Part shown: piece by piece, positions 21,020 to 33,399 of the stretch
How the letters are laid out: each line of letters opens with the position of its first letter
How positions within the stretch are numbered: position 1 is the first letter of the stretch
Position numbers and translations under genes: made by a program
Assembly (NCBI GenBank): GCA_963921935.1
Contig: OY998178.1
Location: 59,245,451 to 59,309,450 of the forward strand
Direction of reading: 5' to 3'
Length of the DNA: 64,000 nt
Source: Galeruca laticollis
Lineage: Eukaryota > Arthropoda > Insecta > Coleoptera > Chrysomelidae
The notes under the pieces: generated by a model
Told to the model about the DNA's origin: nothing
The model's input: only the letters and a program-made list of their open reading frames with translations
Databases searched by the model: none

Positions 21020-22780
21020 TTTGGTTAACTATTTGGGACATCGCTGACCTGTCTGAATCAATGTCAGTTCTGAGCGAAATTGTTGTGCTTGAACAGCTTT
21101 CACGTATTGTGAATAAATCTCAATAAAAAGGCTATGGAACCTTGAATTTTGCGAAGTTTAGAAAATCGCTCTAAGAAGAGGTTATAATTATGCCATGGCA
21201 CCTGCACCACCATGGAGAAAATAGTTTACTCTCAGGAGGCATGTGTTTCTTCAAGGTTAACCTGCACTGGTTTGAGCCAGTGAGAAGGAGGTAACAAGTG
21301 CCACCCAGGGCCCGCCCACCATGGCGACTTCAGGAGATCATTGGGTAAACAGCCGCGAGATGCAATGTCGGCAGGGTTAATGGAACCAAGAACATGAAGC
21401 CAATGTTCAGGAGGAACTCGCATCTGAATGTGAGCTATTCTATTGGAGACAAACGGTTTAAACGATTAGGATATGCATGGATCCAACTCAGTACTAAGTT
21501 GGAATCACTCCAGGCGTATATGAATGAAAGTGACGCTTATAAGATCCCGAAATGTTTGCAATATGAATTGGGCTAAATTGGATAATAAAACAGCTCTACA
21601 CAACTCTAAGCGTGGAATGTATATGGATTTTACTGTAGCTACCTTCTATTTGGCCATGACGATTCGAAGTTGGGTATTGTCTTTTTCAGTGAATCGGATA
21701 TAAATAACGGTCGCGTATCCTAACTCGCAAAAGGCATGTAATTCACATTAGGGGTTTACATTCGAGGCATTTCGAAAGTAGAGAGGTTAGGCATTTCCTG
21801 CACAAACTGCTGCCATTTGGCACATATATCTGGGTGAGCAACACCGTCCCAAGCAGATCCTGCCATCCATAAACGCTGGATGAGGACTTTGGCAAAGAAG
21901 GGCTAAGGACACAAGAAACCTAACGGATCATAAATTTTAGCGATTTGAGACAAGATAGATCGTTTGGTACAAGTTGAATGTGCAGCATTAATGGTAAAGA
22001 CAAATACATCATTATGGGCACGCCATTACGATCCCAAAATCTTCAAAGTATTGTCTGGATGGTGAAAAGTAATATCTCGTAATTGGAGGTGATCGGGAAT
22101 CAAATCTCATAAGACGGAGGAATTAGCCGACCACTTACAGAACTCAAAGTTGCTAAGTTTCAGTAAATCAATAAGTTGGTTTTGTATCTGTAGGGCTTCT
22201 TCCAACGAATTAGCCCCGGCAATCACGTCATCAACATATATGCTTGTTTCAAGTATTTGATATGCTAGCGGAAGCCTCTCTTGTTCTAGATCGGCTAGAT
22301 ATAGCAAGGTTCTGATGGTTAAAAAAGGTGAAGTAGATACTCCATAGGTAACTCTATTTAATCGGAAAATTCGAATTTGTTCGTCGGATGAACAACGCCA
22401 CAGAATCAGTTGATATTTACGTTGTTAGGGACACAAGAGAATCTGACGATACATCTGACGGATGTCACACGTGAAGACGAAGGTCTTCAATCGGAAATGC
22501 AAAAGTATGGCAACAATGTCAGCTTAGAATTTAGGTCCAACGAACAAGGTGTCGTTTAGAGAAAGTTGGTTGTGTGCCTTAGCGCTGGTGGGGTATGTAG
22601 TAGGTGACGTTACCTAGAGGGACAGACAGTTACTCAGGCATATGTCCAGCATTCAGGTAATCGCTCATAAAATCTTTGTATAATCGACGCAGACCAGAAT
22701 CTTAGTGTAAACGTTTTTCTAAAGAAAATAATCGTCGACGTGCTACTAGATACGATTCCTCAAAGGTAGGTGACTCTATT
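21020..22780 (-). pseudogene. BEL/Pao reverse transcriptase and RNase H
   Basis: Heavily shifted. The RT catalytic YVDD is at 22238-22227 inside ETSIYVDDVIAGANSLEEAL, followed by LSNFEFCKWSANSS, a Pao signature. The RNase H/linker part at 21423-21232 reads GSINPADIASRGCLPNDLL and SPWWAGPGWHLL, the NPAD..SRG block conserved in Pao RNase H. Between these, coding sense is lost in places. Confidence 0.85.
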
Positions 22781-23804
22781 TTAAAAGGCAATTTTACCAC
22801 GAAACGACCTGTTGGGGTTAGGCGTCACATGAAATTGAAAATGGGTTTCAACCTTCTGATCGTCAGGACAAACCATGGAATCTCCTCCAGTTCCCAAAAC
22901 CGAGCAAGAGTATCTGGTGGATAGTCCAGGAAACCGATAAGTGACTGTACAATGGAGAATTTGGACCCAAGGGAGCCCAGCCAAAAATTGTTTTAAGAGC
23001 CATCGGTTGTGAACGTACCGACGACGGATTATCATTGCACATGATAGAAGGATAAATGTCTGCACTATAAAGCAAATCAATAGTTGCAGGTAAATATCAC
23101 TCTGGATGGGCTAGCAAACAATTGGAATCTAGTTTACAAATAGATGGATCTAAACGAACATTGAGTAGAGGCGAACACATTTTCGGAATAATAATCGCTT
23201 CTAATTGTACTGATGACAATTCGGATTGAATGTGCTTGATTCGGCATTGAATCATTCCACCGGACAAATTATTATTGATTTGACCTAGTCCAAAAACAGG
23301 TAGATTACAAGAGGAAATCGGCAACATTAGGATGTTAGACCATGACAATAAAACAGGCTTGGCTGCCAGAATCAATAAGTGCTTGCAAGGTATGGAATTG
23401 GCCCCACTTGTCCTCAACTCGAACAAGGGCTGTGGCCAACAAAGGTTGTAATCAATACCGGACGGTATATCAACAATTGTATTTAAGGTATTCATAGGTT
23501 GGACAGCAGAAATTACTTCAACTACCTCATCTAGAGGTGGGTTGTAATAAGGTATGGTGGGATTTATTACATCTTTTACATTTCTATGGCGAAGGACAAT
23601 GCCCAGAAGAATGGCCCAACCTAAAGAAATTAATGCAATGGCGCGATCATGACGTGGAAGCGGAAATATTTGCGGTATGCACCACATTGCTTTGGATTTA
23701 TACATAGCTAGTTTGGATGGTTTCGACGTACCCGGGAGAGAAAAACCTTTAGAAAAGTTTGCTGCCTCCAAGGCAACACACTGTTTACTTAAAAATTCAT
23801 ACAA
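22781..23804 (-). pseudogene. BEL/Pao zinc-finger/protease region
   Basis: 23804-23097: MYEFLSKQCVALEAANFSKG (gag-pol linker), then a retropepsin start, LQALIDSGSQACFI, with DSGS encoded at 23373-23362, and SSVQLEAIIIPKMCS. It carries on in 23080-22863 as LLYSADIYPSIMC and PMALKTIFGWAPLGP, the GADxx..LxTxFGWxxxG end of Pao protease. The protease frees gag and pol products. Shifts separate the two halves. Confidence 0.85.
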
Positions 23805-23834
23805 CTCCTCGTCTTTAGGAATTGTAGAAGGCTC

Positions 23835-24570
23835 TTAAGTCAATTCGAAACGTTCTCTAGTTATAGGATCAAGCTTATCCAACAGCATGTCTGTTACTGG
23901 AAAATCCCAAGCGTCTACATCTACATTCTGTAGTACGGAAAGGTTTTCAGTAAATATGTCCAGGAGAAAACGGAGTTTTCTGGAATCATGATTATTTAAT
24001 CCGGGGGCTTTTTTAATAGCACTCAATAGGTCCACGTTATCAAACAAACGCTTGTTGGAGAAACGGACAACTAATGTTTTGTATGCTACAGGATAATTTG
24101 CATCTGACAAAGGAATAGATGATATCAATTTAAAGGCATCACTGGTTAATGATGACAATAGATATTGGAATTTATGCACTGAACTCATGTCCTTACGGCT
24201 GTGCACAGCATTGTTAAAGACAAAAAAAAATGATTGCCATTGAGAAAGCTCACCAGAAAATTTTAAAAGTTCTAACTTTGGAAGTCTGACTTGACATGTG
24301 TTTTCAACAACATCTGAGTGGCTCGGAGTGACATTAGAAGGAGCTGGAATTATATTTACACCAAATATATGAATATTGTTCATTAATGGTTTTGGGAATG
24401 AGATCCTCACTCACATATTCTTCCTCGTTGGTCACTGCTAGCAATTCTAGGTAGGAAGCTTTAACATCATCATCATCATAAACTGCAGTCAACTCTGTTA
24501 AATCAAGAGTTTCTTGCATTCGAGAAATAGCAACTATTCTGGTAACGATCAAATATTTTTTATTAACCAT
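23835..24570 (-). pseudogene. BEL/Pao gag
   Basis: Starts MVNKKYLIVTRIVAISRMQE at 24570; a frameshift near 24400 leads into a 191-residue frame with LPKLELLKFSGELSQWQSFF, KFQYLLSSLTSDAFKLISSI and FSNKRLFDNVDLLSAIKKAP. This is the conserved Pao gag core (LPKLxLPxFsGdxxxWxxF). It forms the particle shell. Confidence 0.88.
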
Positions 24571-24845
24571 GTTGATATATTAAATGTATTTATTATAAGT
24601 TCAAAAATAACTTTGAATAAAACGGTTATCAAAGTAAAGCATTGTGCACAAATTTCACTCACAAGCCAATAATAAAGGAATATTAATAACTGTCTATCAG
24701 ATCTACAGATAGTCATGGATGAACTTAAATGTTCAAAAGGAACTATGTGGATATCCCTTCAAAACTTGGTATAAAAATTTAAAGATGAACTAAAGGTAAC
24801 CCGGGAGGAAACTATATGAATAGTCCCCGTATAACACCAATATTT
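24571..24845 (-). other. BEL/Pao leader, gag-proximal part
   Basis: Noncoding sequence between gag and the nested insertion. It contains 'gaaactatatgaatagtccc' (24811-24830), nearly repeated at 29806-29825 on the other side of the insertion, and a weaker copy near 24737. The repeats are in the same orientation, so they belong to the leader/LTR of the BEL element rather than being a simple target duplication. Confidence 0.5.
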
Positions 24846-24869
24846 TTTTAACTCATTTAATGGCACTGG

Positions 24870-26899
24870 CTACCGCCAACTGGCCAAAATTTCGTATTTT
24901 GTAAAGCATATTCAAGGATAGTCTTTATTAGCTTATGGTTTGTCAATTTTCCCAGTAAGGAAGAATAAACTATATCAATTGATTAACTGTTTTTCTGTTA
25001 CAATTTTTTTTTCAACTTTTTTCTGCACACATTTTTCTTGTGTGCCCAGTATTTGTGACTAGTGCATAACTGAGATAAAATTTGCAATTTCTCTGATGTT
25101 CCATTATTTTTAGCTATAAGATTTAATGTAAATTTTCCTGCCAGTAAAACCCTTCTTATTTCCTTTGGTGGTTCTCGAAATTCAGCCTCAAGTATATTTA
25201 TTGGTGTACTGTTCAGATATCCACCGCAAATTCGGATACTTCAATTTTTTATTTTTTCTAGCTGGGTTTTGGCGATGTTATGATAGAATAATGAACCATA
25301 GTCTAATATTGCTCTTATTAACGATCTATAAAGTAAAATTGCTATATTAGGGTCTGCTCCCCATTTTTGCCCACGTATTGACTTTAAAATGTTAATTGCA
25401 TTTGCTGCCCTTGTTGTGATGTAGTTAATGTGTTTTTTCCAGTTAAGCTTCATATCAAGATATATTCCCAGGAATTTGACATTTGTTTCATATTTAATAT
25501 TGAACGATGACAGTTTAATGTAACGTGGTGGATTGTACCTTTTTCTTGTAAAAGTAAAAACGTTGGATTTCTGTTCTGATATTTTTAAACCAACTTCCTC
25601 GGTCCATTTTTTAATAATTACAATATTATGTGAAAGGGTGTTATTACAGCTGTCTATTTGTTTTGATTCTGCATAGACACATATATCGTCAGCAAATTGC
25701 AATATTTTAGTGTCTGTTGTTAATAAATTTTCTAATTCCTGGTGTATATTATATAAAGGCTTAAGATGCTTCCTTGGGGTAGACATACCTGTGTCTGTCG
25801 CATGTCAGTGAGGCCTCTACTCGTTCTGATATATAGCCGACGTGTTGAATATATCTTTAAAATATTTATTATAATTGTCTTTGGTATGCTGAGAGCCATC
25901 ATTTTTGTATATAAGATATCCAGGTTTACATTGTCGTATGCTCCTTCTATGTCTAGAAAAATAGCAGAAATTGAGTTGTTTTTAGTGAAAGCTATTTGGA
26001 TATCAGTGACCAAATTGCTTAAACTTTCTTGTGTAGATCGTTCCCGTCTGAAACCATATTGTGATTTAGGTAATAATTGATTTTTTTCTAACCAAAATTC
26101 TAAGCGATTTTTTATTAGCCGTTCATATGTCTTCAAAACACAAGACACTAACGATATGGGTCTATATGATTGGTAACTATCAGGTGGTTTGTCCTTTTTT
26201 AATGTTGGTATTATTATGTAATCTTTCCAGTCTTGTGGTATTGGGGATTGGTGGGTCCAAATATTATTAAACTGCCTGAGGATTTGTTCCTGAGAGTTTC
26301 TGCTCAGATTGGCTAACATTGGGTAGTGTATTTGGTGTTTTCCTGGAGACGAGTTGTTACTAATCTTAAGAGCTAAAGTAGTTCGTTTATCGTGAATGGT
26401 CTATTCAGAAAATCATTTGGTGCTTCAGGTAATTCCATATCAGCTTCCGTTTGTGGTACCCAACCTGGAGCCAGTTTACTATGAAACTTGGGAATCCACT
26501 CATCATCTAAGTCAATAGTTTGATAATTTTCCTGCCTTCTACCTCTATATCTATTTATTAGCTGCCACACTTCTTTAATAGGGGTAGTGCTGTTCATAGA
26601 GTTGCAGTAATTCTTTCAAGATTCTCTTTTCGTTTTTTTTTTGTTATTTTTTTAACCATAGCGTCACTGTGTTTGAATTCCAATATATTTTCAAGGTTAG
26701 GATTCTCTCTATATTTGTTATACGCGAGTTTTCTTTTCTGGACTGCTTCTTCACATTCGTCATTCCACCACTGCTTTCCTCTTGATTTGATTGTTTTGAC
26801 TGTTTGTTGGAGTATCGTTGTTGATGCTATTTTATTGATAGAGGTAATTACGTTCTTCATATGTTGGTTCCTCATTGATGATTGAGAATATTTCTTCAC
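24870..26899 (-). pseudogene. Nested LINE ORF2: linker and reverse transcriptase
   Basis: Linker: KSRGKQWWNDECEEAVQKRK near 26780. RT: PQDWKDYIIIPTLKKDKPPD, YRPISLVSCVLKTYERLI, KSQYGFRRERSTQESLSNLV, VCLPQGSILSLYII, then (frameshift near 25780) the catalytic FADD at 25696-25685 in ILQFADDICVYAESKQ. Thumb: VKFLGIYLDMKLNWKKHINY. After TAA near 25240 the sense resumes as RICGGYLNSTPINILEAEFR and EIRRVLLAGKFTLN. Inactive through shifts and stops. Confidence 0.85.
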
Positions 26900-27600
26900 T
26901 GGTTTCTGTATATTTACTCCAGTCTGTTTTTAATATCTTCCATTTTCTGCTGTTGTTGAAACTGAAACTATTTGGTTTAATGAAGCAGTCAATTATAATT
27001 GGTAAATGATCAGAACCACAAGAATCATAATGTGTTTTCCATTGGAATAAGTGTGATATATGTGGACTAGTAACTGTTAAGTCAATGGCACTGGCTCTTG
27101 AGTGTAGATTGTATTGAATTAAAGTGGGGGATCCATAATTTAGACAAATGAGATTGTTGTCTTCTGAACAGCTTAAAGTGTGTTCCCATAAATGTCATTC
27201 CACTCACATCCCCACGCCTGGTTATGAGAGTTAAAGTCGCCTCCAATAACAAACGGAGGAGGTATAGATGAAAAAAAGGAATTCCATACATTTACATCAA
27301 TATATATAGCAGGTTTTATATAAAAGGATACAAAAGTAATACTATATGCATCACAACTAATAATTACACATTTATTTGGTATATCAGGTAAAAATACTTC
27401 TCAAAATTTTATATATTTTTTTATTAGTATAGCTACCCCACCCCTTCCGTCTAGACGGCCGGAACGAAGGATATTATAAAAGGGAAAATTGACAAAGAAC
27501 AAGTTTCTGATAGTAATGCTATGTCTGCATTAGTCTCATTCAAAAGGTTTAATAAATTCTCTTTATTAGAAATTGCAGATCTGCAATTCCATTGGCAGAT
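26900..27600 (-). pseudogene. Nested LINE ORF2: APE-type endonuclease, decayed
   Basis: Opens with LKICQWNCRSAISNKENLLN and ADIALLSET (Asn and catalytic Glu). The middle is shifted, then a GDFNSHNQAWG-like block is readable near 27230-27200 as PFVIGGDFN. The SDH end is not clear. It follows ORF1 directly. Confidence 0.75.
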
Positions 27601-29087
27601 CTTAAGTTCTGCCATTGATAGGCCCATTATAGGTTCGTTCTTTTTCGTTTTTGAGTATACTATAAAAAACAAATCTAATTCTTGTATATCATATGTATTT
27701 TTGGCTTTAAGTTTTTCAGCTATTGTTTTGATTATTTCCAAGAATTGTGGTGTATTTATTAATTCCTTTACTTCTTCATCCATTTCTTGATGTTGTGATC
27801 TGAGATTAGAACAATATGTAGCTGATTGAGAGATTACCCCAGAAGTGGAGGGTAGATTGTATGGAGCTATAATTTTATTATGTGCTTCTAATGTGAGATT
27901 TGGTGAACTGGGTCTGGTTCTTTTGAGAGTTTTTATTATTGTTTGAGTATAATAGGATGACCTTTTTGGAGGAGATGGCTCAATCGATGTAACTGTTGCA
28001 AATGTTCTTTTTGGACTTTGATTGTCAGCATCTTTGTATGATACATTTTTTTTCAGACATTAATTTTTTAATTTCTTTTTGTCGTTTGAATTCGGGACAT
28101 TCGTTAGTAGCATTGGTATAGTGTGACCCGTTACAGTGGAAACATTTAGGGGTTATTATTTCTGTGCAAATATCTGTAGGATGATTACCTTCACACTTTA
28201 AACATCTCGTCGATCCTTTACAGTGCTTACCCAAATGACCATATCTAAAACAATTATAACACAAAACCACTTTCTCAACATATGCTTCAACTTCACATAT
28301 TACGTGATTAATTTCGATATATTTAGGCAGAGTTTGTGATTTAAATGTAGTATCGTTCCAGTTGGGACATACTTGACAGTTTGATCCGGCAATATCACTT
28401 TTCTGGATAACCTTTTTGCTGATTCTACTTTGAACTTACAATGCAAATCGTGTTCTTTGATATTATTTTGAATGTATTCATCCGAATACTCTAGTTCAAC
28501 TTGTTTAATTAAGCCTCTTCTGTACAACATGAATCTTGGGATGTACGCAACTAAATTGCTCTTTGGCAGTTCTGAAGATTTTACTAGTGTATTGGCACTG
28601 TTAAAATCTTTGCAATTTATTCTGATTCTATTTTTACCTGTGGATTCTATTGACTTTATTTGGTTGTTAATTTCTTTGTGATATTTGTAAATTATTTCTC
28701 CAATTTTCATAGCACTTAATTTTCCAGTGAAATTTTCCGAAATGTTTTCAATATATAATGAATACGGGCCTGTGTCTGTAGATTTAAATAAGTATATTTC
28801 CCTTTTTTGTGTCCCACTAATTATTGTGTTGGAATTAGTTTCATGGTTGGGTTTTTGCTTTTATTTACTTTGTTTTTATTATCATTTGGATGTTTTGTAA
28901 TACTTTCAAAAAATGTACTAATTTGATCATTACTTACTTTGTTTAAAGTTGAGTTATTTTTTTTACATTACCGTTCGAAGAATTATCAATATCCATAGCA
29001 TCATTATTTTGTTGTTCATTTTGACCAAAACCTGAAAATCCAACCTGAATTCCAGGATCGGGGGATCTCCGTCCGATTGGTTACTCA
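27601..29087 (-). pseudogene. Nested LINE ORF1 (gag) with zinc knuckles
   Basis: ATG at 29087 (MSNQSDGDPP) with an early shift. 28710-28300 holds the RRM-like gag core (NRIRINCKDFNSANTLVKSS, LVAYIPRFMLYRRGLIKQVE). 28270-28025 has three CCHC knuckles: CYNCFRYGHLGKHC, CLKCEGNHPTDIC and CFHCNGSHYTNATNEC. A helical C-terminus (MDEEVKELINTPQFLEIIKT) ends close to the endonuclease start at 27600. It binds element RNA. Confidence 0.85.
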
Positions 29088-29190
29088 TTATTTTTATTCA
29101 CTAACTAAAATTACTTCAACTTATTTATTTTCAATGTAAATTGGGTTTATTGTTCAAGACTACTTTTTATCGCACTCCGTAAAACACGTC

Positions 29191-29790
29191 TATGTACTAC
29201 AAAATGTAGAATTGTACTGTATTTTTTTTTAAAGATGAACTTAAAGTAGTGTTTTTAAATGAAACTCAAGGTCTCTAGTTAATTCCACAATATAATAAAA
29301 GTTATTGAAAATTCTAAAAAATTGACAATTGTTTCGATAAATCAATATCATCGTCAGAATGACAGAAGTTACATTTCATTTTATGCCTACCTGATGTTTA
29401 GTAGTTATTTTTGGCTAGACCAAGAAGTAATCTAACTTGTGATTGGCTTAATATATGTTTATAGAAAAAAGAAGAAGATGTGATGTTACAAATATTGAAG
29501 CTTAGATATTATTAGCCCTATGGTGATATCCTGGATATCATTTTTCCAATTAAGATCAGTATAACTGTGCAATGATATAGAAAACCAGGAAAACTATATC
29601 TGCTGATCTTTACAATTATCACTTAAGAAGACAGTTTATTAGTGGAGAATTCCCTAGATTTAACTGTTCATTGACAACTTCATATTGTGGGTTTCTTAAA
29701 TGTCTTCTAATTTCCAGTTCTTCAAGGAAATCCAGTTCTTGTTTCTTTTCACAAATATGCAGTACTTCTAGTTCTGTGTTAGGTGTCAAT
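29191..29790 (-). mobile_element. Penelope-like element fragment (C-terminus plus 3' repeat)
   Basis: On the minus strand 29785-29640 reads TELEVLHICEKKQELDFLEE and LEIRRHLRNPQYEVVNEQLN, then stop. This resembles the end of a Penelope-like protein (ELxxLHxxxKGxxLnxLEExEI). Downstream, at 29357-29324, is a hammerhead-like core. The piece sits between the BEL/Pao leader and the nested LINE. Confidence 0.55.
29324..29357 (-). ncRNA. Hammerhead-ribozyme-like motif (weak)
   Basis: Reads CUGACGA (fits CUGANGA), a GAUA/UAUC stem II around UUGAUU, then GAAAC, stem III CAA/UUG and GUC. One extra U precedes stem II. Stem I is only about 3 bp as drawn. It may be a decayed ribozyme of the adjoining Penelope-like fragment. 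Confidence 0.4.
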
Positions 29791-29910
29791 GAATGATTGG
29801 TGTTCGGGGGGAAACTATATGGATAGTCCCTAATAAAATATCCGTATATTCAATAGGCAACGTAATAAATTTAAATTATAATAAATAAATCGATACTGCC
29901 CACGGTAGGT

Positions 29911-30360
29911 TAATAATTATGGACAATTATTAAACAATATGTAGTTTGGAAGGTTAGGTTGGAATATATTTCTATAAACTATTCAAATTTGGCTTCGGAA
30001 GGACCAAGAATGTTGGAGATGCATGGCAAAAGGTCAGATTAAAAATGAAAAGGAACTCACCATGATTTCATCATGTACACACACAAAAATTGGACAACTA
30101 TATTTTGGAATTTAATGCCGTAGTAGTTATATCGCGATATCACACGTGCTTCATAGGATGAACGTTTCTCTGCTAATTGTCAATTCTCGGAACAGTTCGT
30201 CGGACATCAACAGGTGGATGCTGTCAATCGAGGCTTGACCAGGTGATGATTGAATACCACATATTATACGATATGTTAGGGTACGCATGGTTACCGCACA
30301 TTTAGGAACGGAAAGGCTCTGGATTAAAAGACGGGAAAATAGGAATCAAAGATCAAACAA
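29911..30360 (-). repeat. BEL/Pao LTR, upstream copy
   Basis: Direct-repeat partner of 19332-19730; in coding orientation it is the 5' LTR. Ends are approximate; the minus-strand sequence at 30359 begins 'tgtttgatctttgattcc', a possible TG start. Confidence 0.75.
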
Positions 30361-33300
30361 TTTGTCTATTATTACTATTATTATTAATGCGTTTAGGGAG
30401 AACGAACTGACTTGTTCAATATGACAGGTGAAATATAGTTCCAAAGGGGTAAGGAACCGCATATCAAAAAATTTCACTCAGGCTTAAATTTTGAAGCGAA
30501 ACCAAAGAAGAAACATGTCATTTGTCCAATATACACAACAAAAGAGTCATTTAATTCCTATAATGAATTAAATAAACATGTTAATCACAATATTACTGTC
30601 AAATAATATGTTTCAAAGTTTAGGAACTTTTAGGAATGTAAAGTGTGGCAATCACAGGAGAAGAAACTATGTTTGTTCTTCAACTAATAAATTAAAAATT
30701 GGGAGACTGAGAATTGCATACCATTGCAATATAATTGATATACAAGGTTTTATGATTTTTTCAAAATATTAGTTTTTATTTCTATTCAATTTTTGGGGAT
30801 TTCAAAGTTCATCTCAAAAACGAAATGTGAAGACTGGAGGGAGTATATACGCATTCCAGGAGTATGTATATCAAGAATGGCATTAAGGCAGAAATGAGAA
30901 GTATATTAAAATAAATTGATGTTAAAACATTTGAAGATAAGGGTGAAAAGTATTTTAAATATTTAGAAAGAGAGGGGGAGAATAATTTTCTTCAATATTT
31001 ACAAAGGTAATAATTCAGTATGAAAAATACATAAAATGAATGAAGCCATTTTTGTTCTTGTCAACATAACGTGCTGTTTTTAGATATTATTTTCAGAGCC
31101 AAAATAGAATCATGATGTGATCCCTTCTTTTCGAATTGAAGCGTGATTAAATACCAACATAGCAATTGAAAGTTTAAATAAATTACTGAAGTACAACCAA
31201 ATGCGTGGACAACGTAATATTAGGTATTTGTAATATATTGATTATGATATTTTTTATGATTTAGTGTTGAAAAATTACTGTATTTGTTAAAGGATATATT
31301 GTAAATGAAAAGATGTTGAAGAAAATAGTAAATATGTAAATACTGAATGCAAACAATAATAATTAGCAACATAAAATTACCGTGGGGATTCATTAGAAAA
31401 GCAGAAGTAAGCAATATAGTGGAATTAACAGAATGTGAAAATTTTAAGGTTTAATCAGTATCAGAAACTGGTAAGTTATCGATTGCATTTTACAATGAAT
31501 TATGTGATACCAAATATAGAACATTATTTTGCAACCAATGCCAGATATGTATACATCGGTATAAATGCCAGTCTCCAGAGAACACCATCAAATCTGTACT
31601 GTGCAAACATATTCATGCCATAGTTCTTTTGAGAAGGCAAGAAGCGATTCCGTTTTAGGTCCACCATCGAGCAGTGACGAGGAGCCTACCGAAGAATGAT
31701 TCTGTGCCGTCTACAAGTAAGCATACTACCAGAATTGTGTTATCAAATTTATCCAGGAGACTTAAAATAAAAATTATAATACTGCACCTCCACATACGTA
31801 GTTTTAATGAAAGGAGAGAAGTAATAAAACTTAAAACCTAATTAAATTGAGGTTTTCGTGGATTTTTCATTTATAGTTTATCATGATAGAATGGTACCAT
31901 TTTAGTAGGACCGTTGACGAAAATAAATTTAATATTTTGGTAAACGGTGTGATGGACTTGAAAAGCAAAATGGATGAGGAACCTTGAAGAAATTGCAAAA
32001 AATGAAAATGGGGAAGCAAACTTATTATCCAAAGAAGTACAAATGAAATTTGATGAATCCTTTTTATTGTGTGTGTGTGTGTTGGTAGCAATGGCATCAG
32101 CTCTCGCTATTTGCCACAGACTATCTGATATGGATAAATAAATCAATTATATATCAAATTTGACTATTAAATCAAATATAATCTCATTTCATGTACCTAA
32201 CCGAGATGTGATACAAGTTGGTAGTTGTATATTATATTGATTTAGATCTCATAATACAACCAAAAAAACAAATTATTTGTATCTGTGATCTCATCATTAT
32301 CACAATAACCGCAATAGGGTTGTTGTTTTATTATTTAATATATTAGAAACGCTTTTTTTCATGGAAAAATTCATTGAGAAATTGGACATAAAAAAGTATG
32401 TAATGGCTTTTATTATTATTATTTTCTTAATTATACTGAAGCGTTGAATAATGGTTTTATCATTTTCATTGAATAAACTAGTTACGATTTTTGTGTGGCA
32501 TTTTTATTTATTTATTTATCCAAGGCATATTAAAATGGCCAATGCTTGTTTTCATAGAATAAGTGGTTTAATATAAAAACTTGTTATTTTTTAGATTACT
32601 TGTCACTGTGAGTTTGTATATATGTATAAAATTCGTAAAATTTTTAATTTTTCGATACATTCCAACATACATTAAAACAGAATTACTTCTTATAGTTTAA
32701 TAATATCCAAAAAGTTGTAAGTTAGACATGATCATGTGCTAAATACACAAATTCGATTTAAATTTGGTGCCTAACAATTTAAACTTGGCTCCAAATAGAC
32801 CCTGCCTAACGCGCTCTGGTTGAATGTGCACCTGTTACTTTTAATGTATCCTCTACATGTTCAGTCTGTCGTAAGATCGCTTTAGCTTGATGTGTCGATT
32901 ATGTGGATTAGATTTAAGTGTTAAACCTAGGTATAGGTATCTACCTAAAAAAATCTCAAAGATAACATAAATCAGTTTTATTGATTAATAACCTCCAACA
33001 AATTTCACTCAAATACTTATGCACTTACACCAATCAATTCTACCAAATGACAACACGAAATTTTTTTATACCTTTTATTTCATCTTTAGTTGTTTATAAC
33101 TTTTGCAATATTCTATGTACTAAATCAGTTTCATACATTTTTCTAGATATCATTCCGGATCGAATGAACTGTTGCTCGTATTTTTCACCATTCTCAAGTT
33201 GTGAACTGAACTAATAGGTATATAACCTAATATTAGATTTTTGACTTTTTATGAAAAGCATGATTCACTAATATTCTTTTTGTGTTGTATAATCAAATTT

Positions 33301-33399
33301 ATCTAAGAAATTTGAAAATATGGTAGAAATAATAAACGTGACGATATAGAAATATTTTAAAATGGCAATGATAGGTGCTATCAAATAAACGTGTGGGAT
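30361..33399. other. Intronic stretch with no recognised gene
   Basis: About 3 kb. I see only AT-rich sequence, a short (TG)n at 32068-32081, the inverted partner of the 18.6-kb repeat at 32806-32865, and short uninformative frames. A missing DENN exon on the minus strand could lie here but I could not identify it. Confidence 0.4.

Larger units (their letters stand above)
24846..29190 (-). mobile_element. Jockey-group non-LTR retrotransposon nested in the BEL/Pao leader
   Basis: ORF1 at 29087-27451 and ORF2 (endonuclease 27600-26900, RT 26600-25080) on the minus strand, both broken by frameshifts. Its RT/C-terminal blocks differ from the Jockey-like element at 43.4 kb, so it is a separate family. 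No RNase H was seen. The exact ends are unclear: 29190 is where a Penelope-like fragment begins. Confidence 0.75.
19332..30360 (-). mobile_element. BEL/Pao LTR retrotransposon, split by later insertions
   Basis: Decayed LTRs at about 19332-19730 and 29911-30360 are in the same orientation and bracket a complete BEL/Pao gene order on the minus strand: gag (24570-23835), protease (23800-22850), RT/RNase H (22800-21230), integrase (21019-19890). The leader between gag and the upstream LTR, 24571-29910, is interrupted by about 5 kb of foreign retroelement (24846-29790). All genes carry stops and shifts. The LTRs are clearly diverged, so this is the oldest layer of the nest. Confidence 0.8.

Noticed and set aside
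24737..29825. Target-site duplication flanking the nested LINE
   Set aside because: The shared 20-bp motif is too long, imperfect and present a third time; the adjoining sequences are inverted.
31640..31740. piggyBac-like acidic segment (SSDEEPTEE)
   Set aside because: Only about 15 codons; no DDD domain or TTAA ends found.
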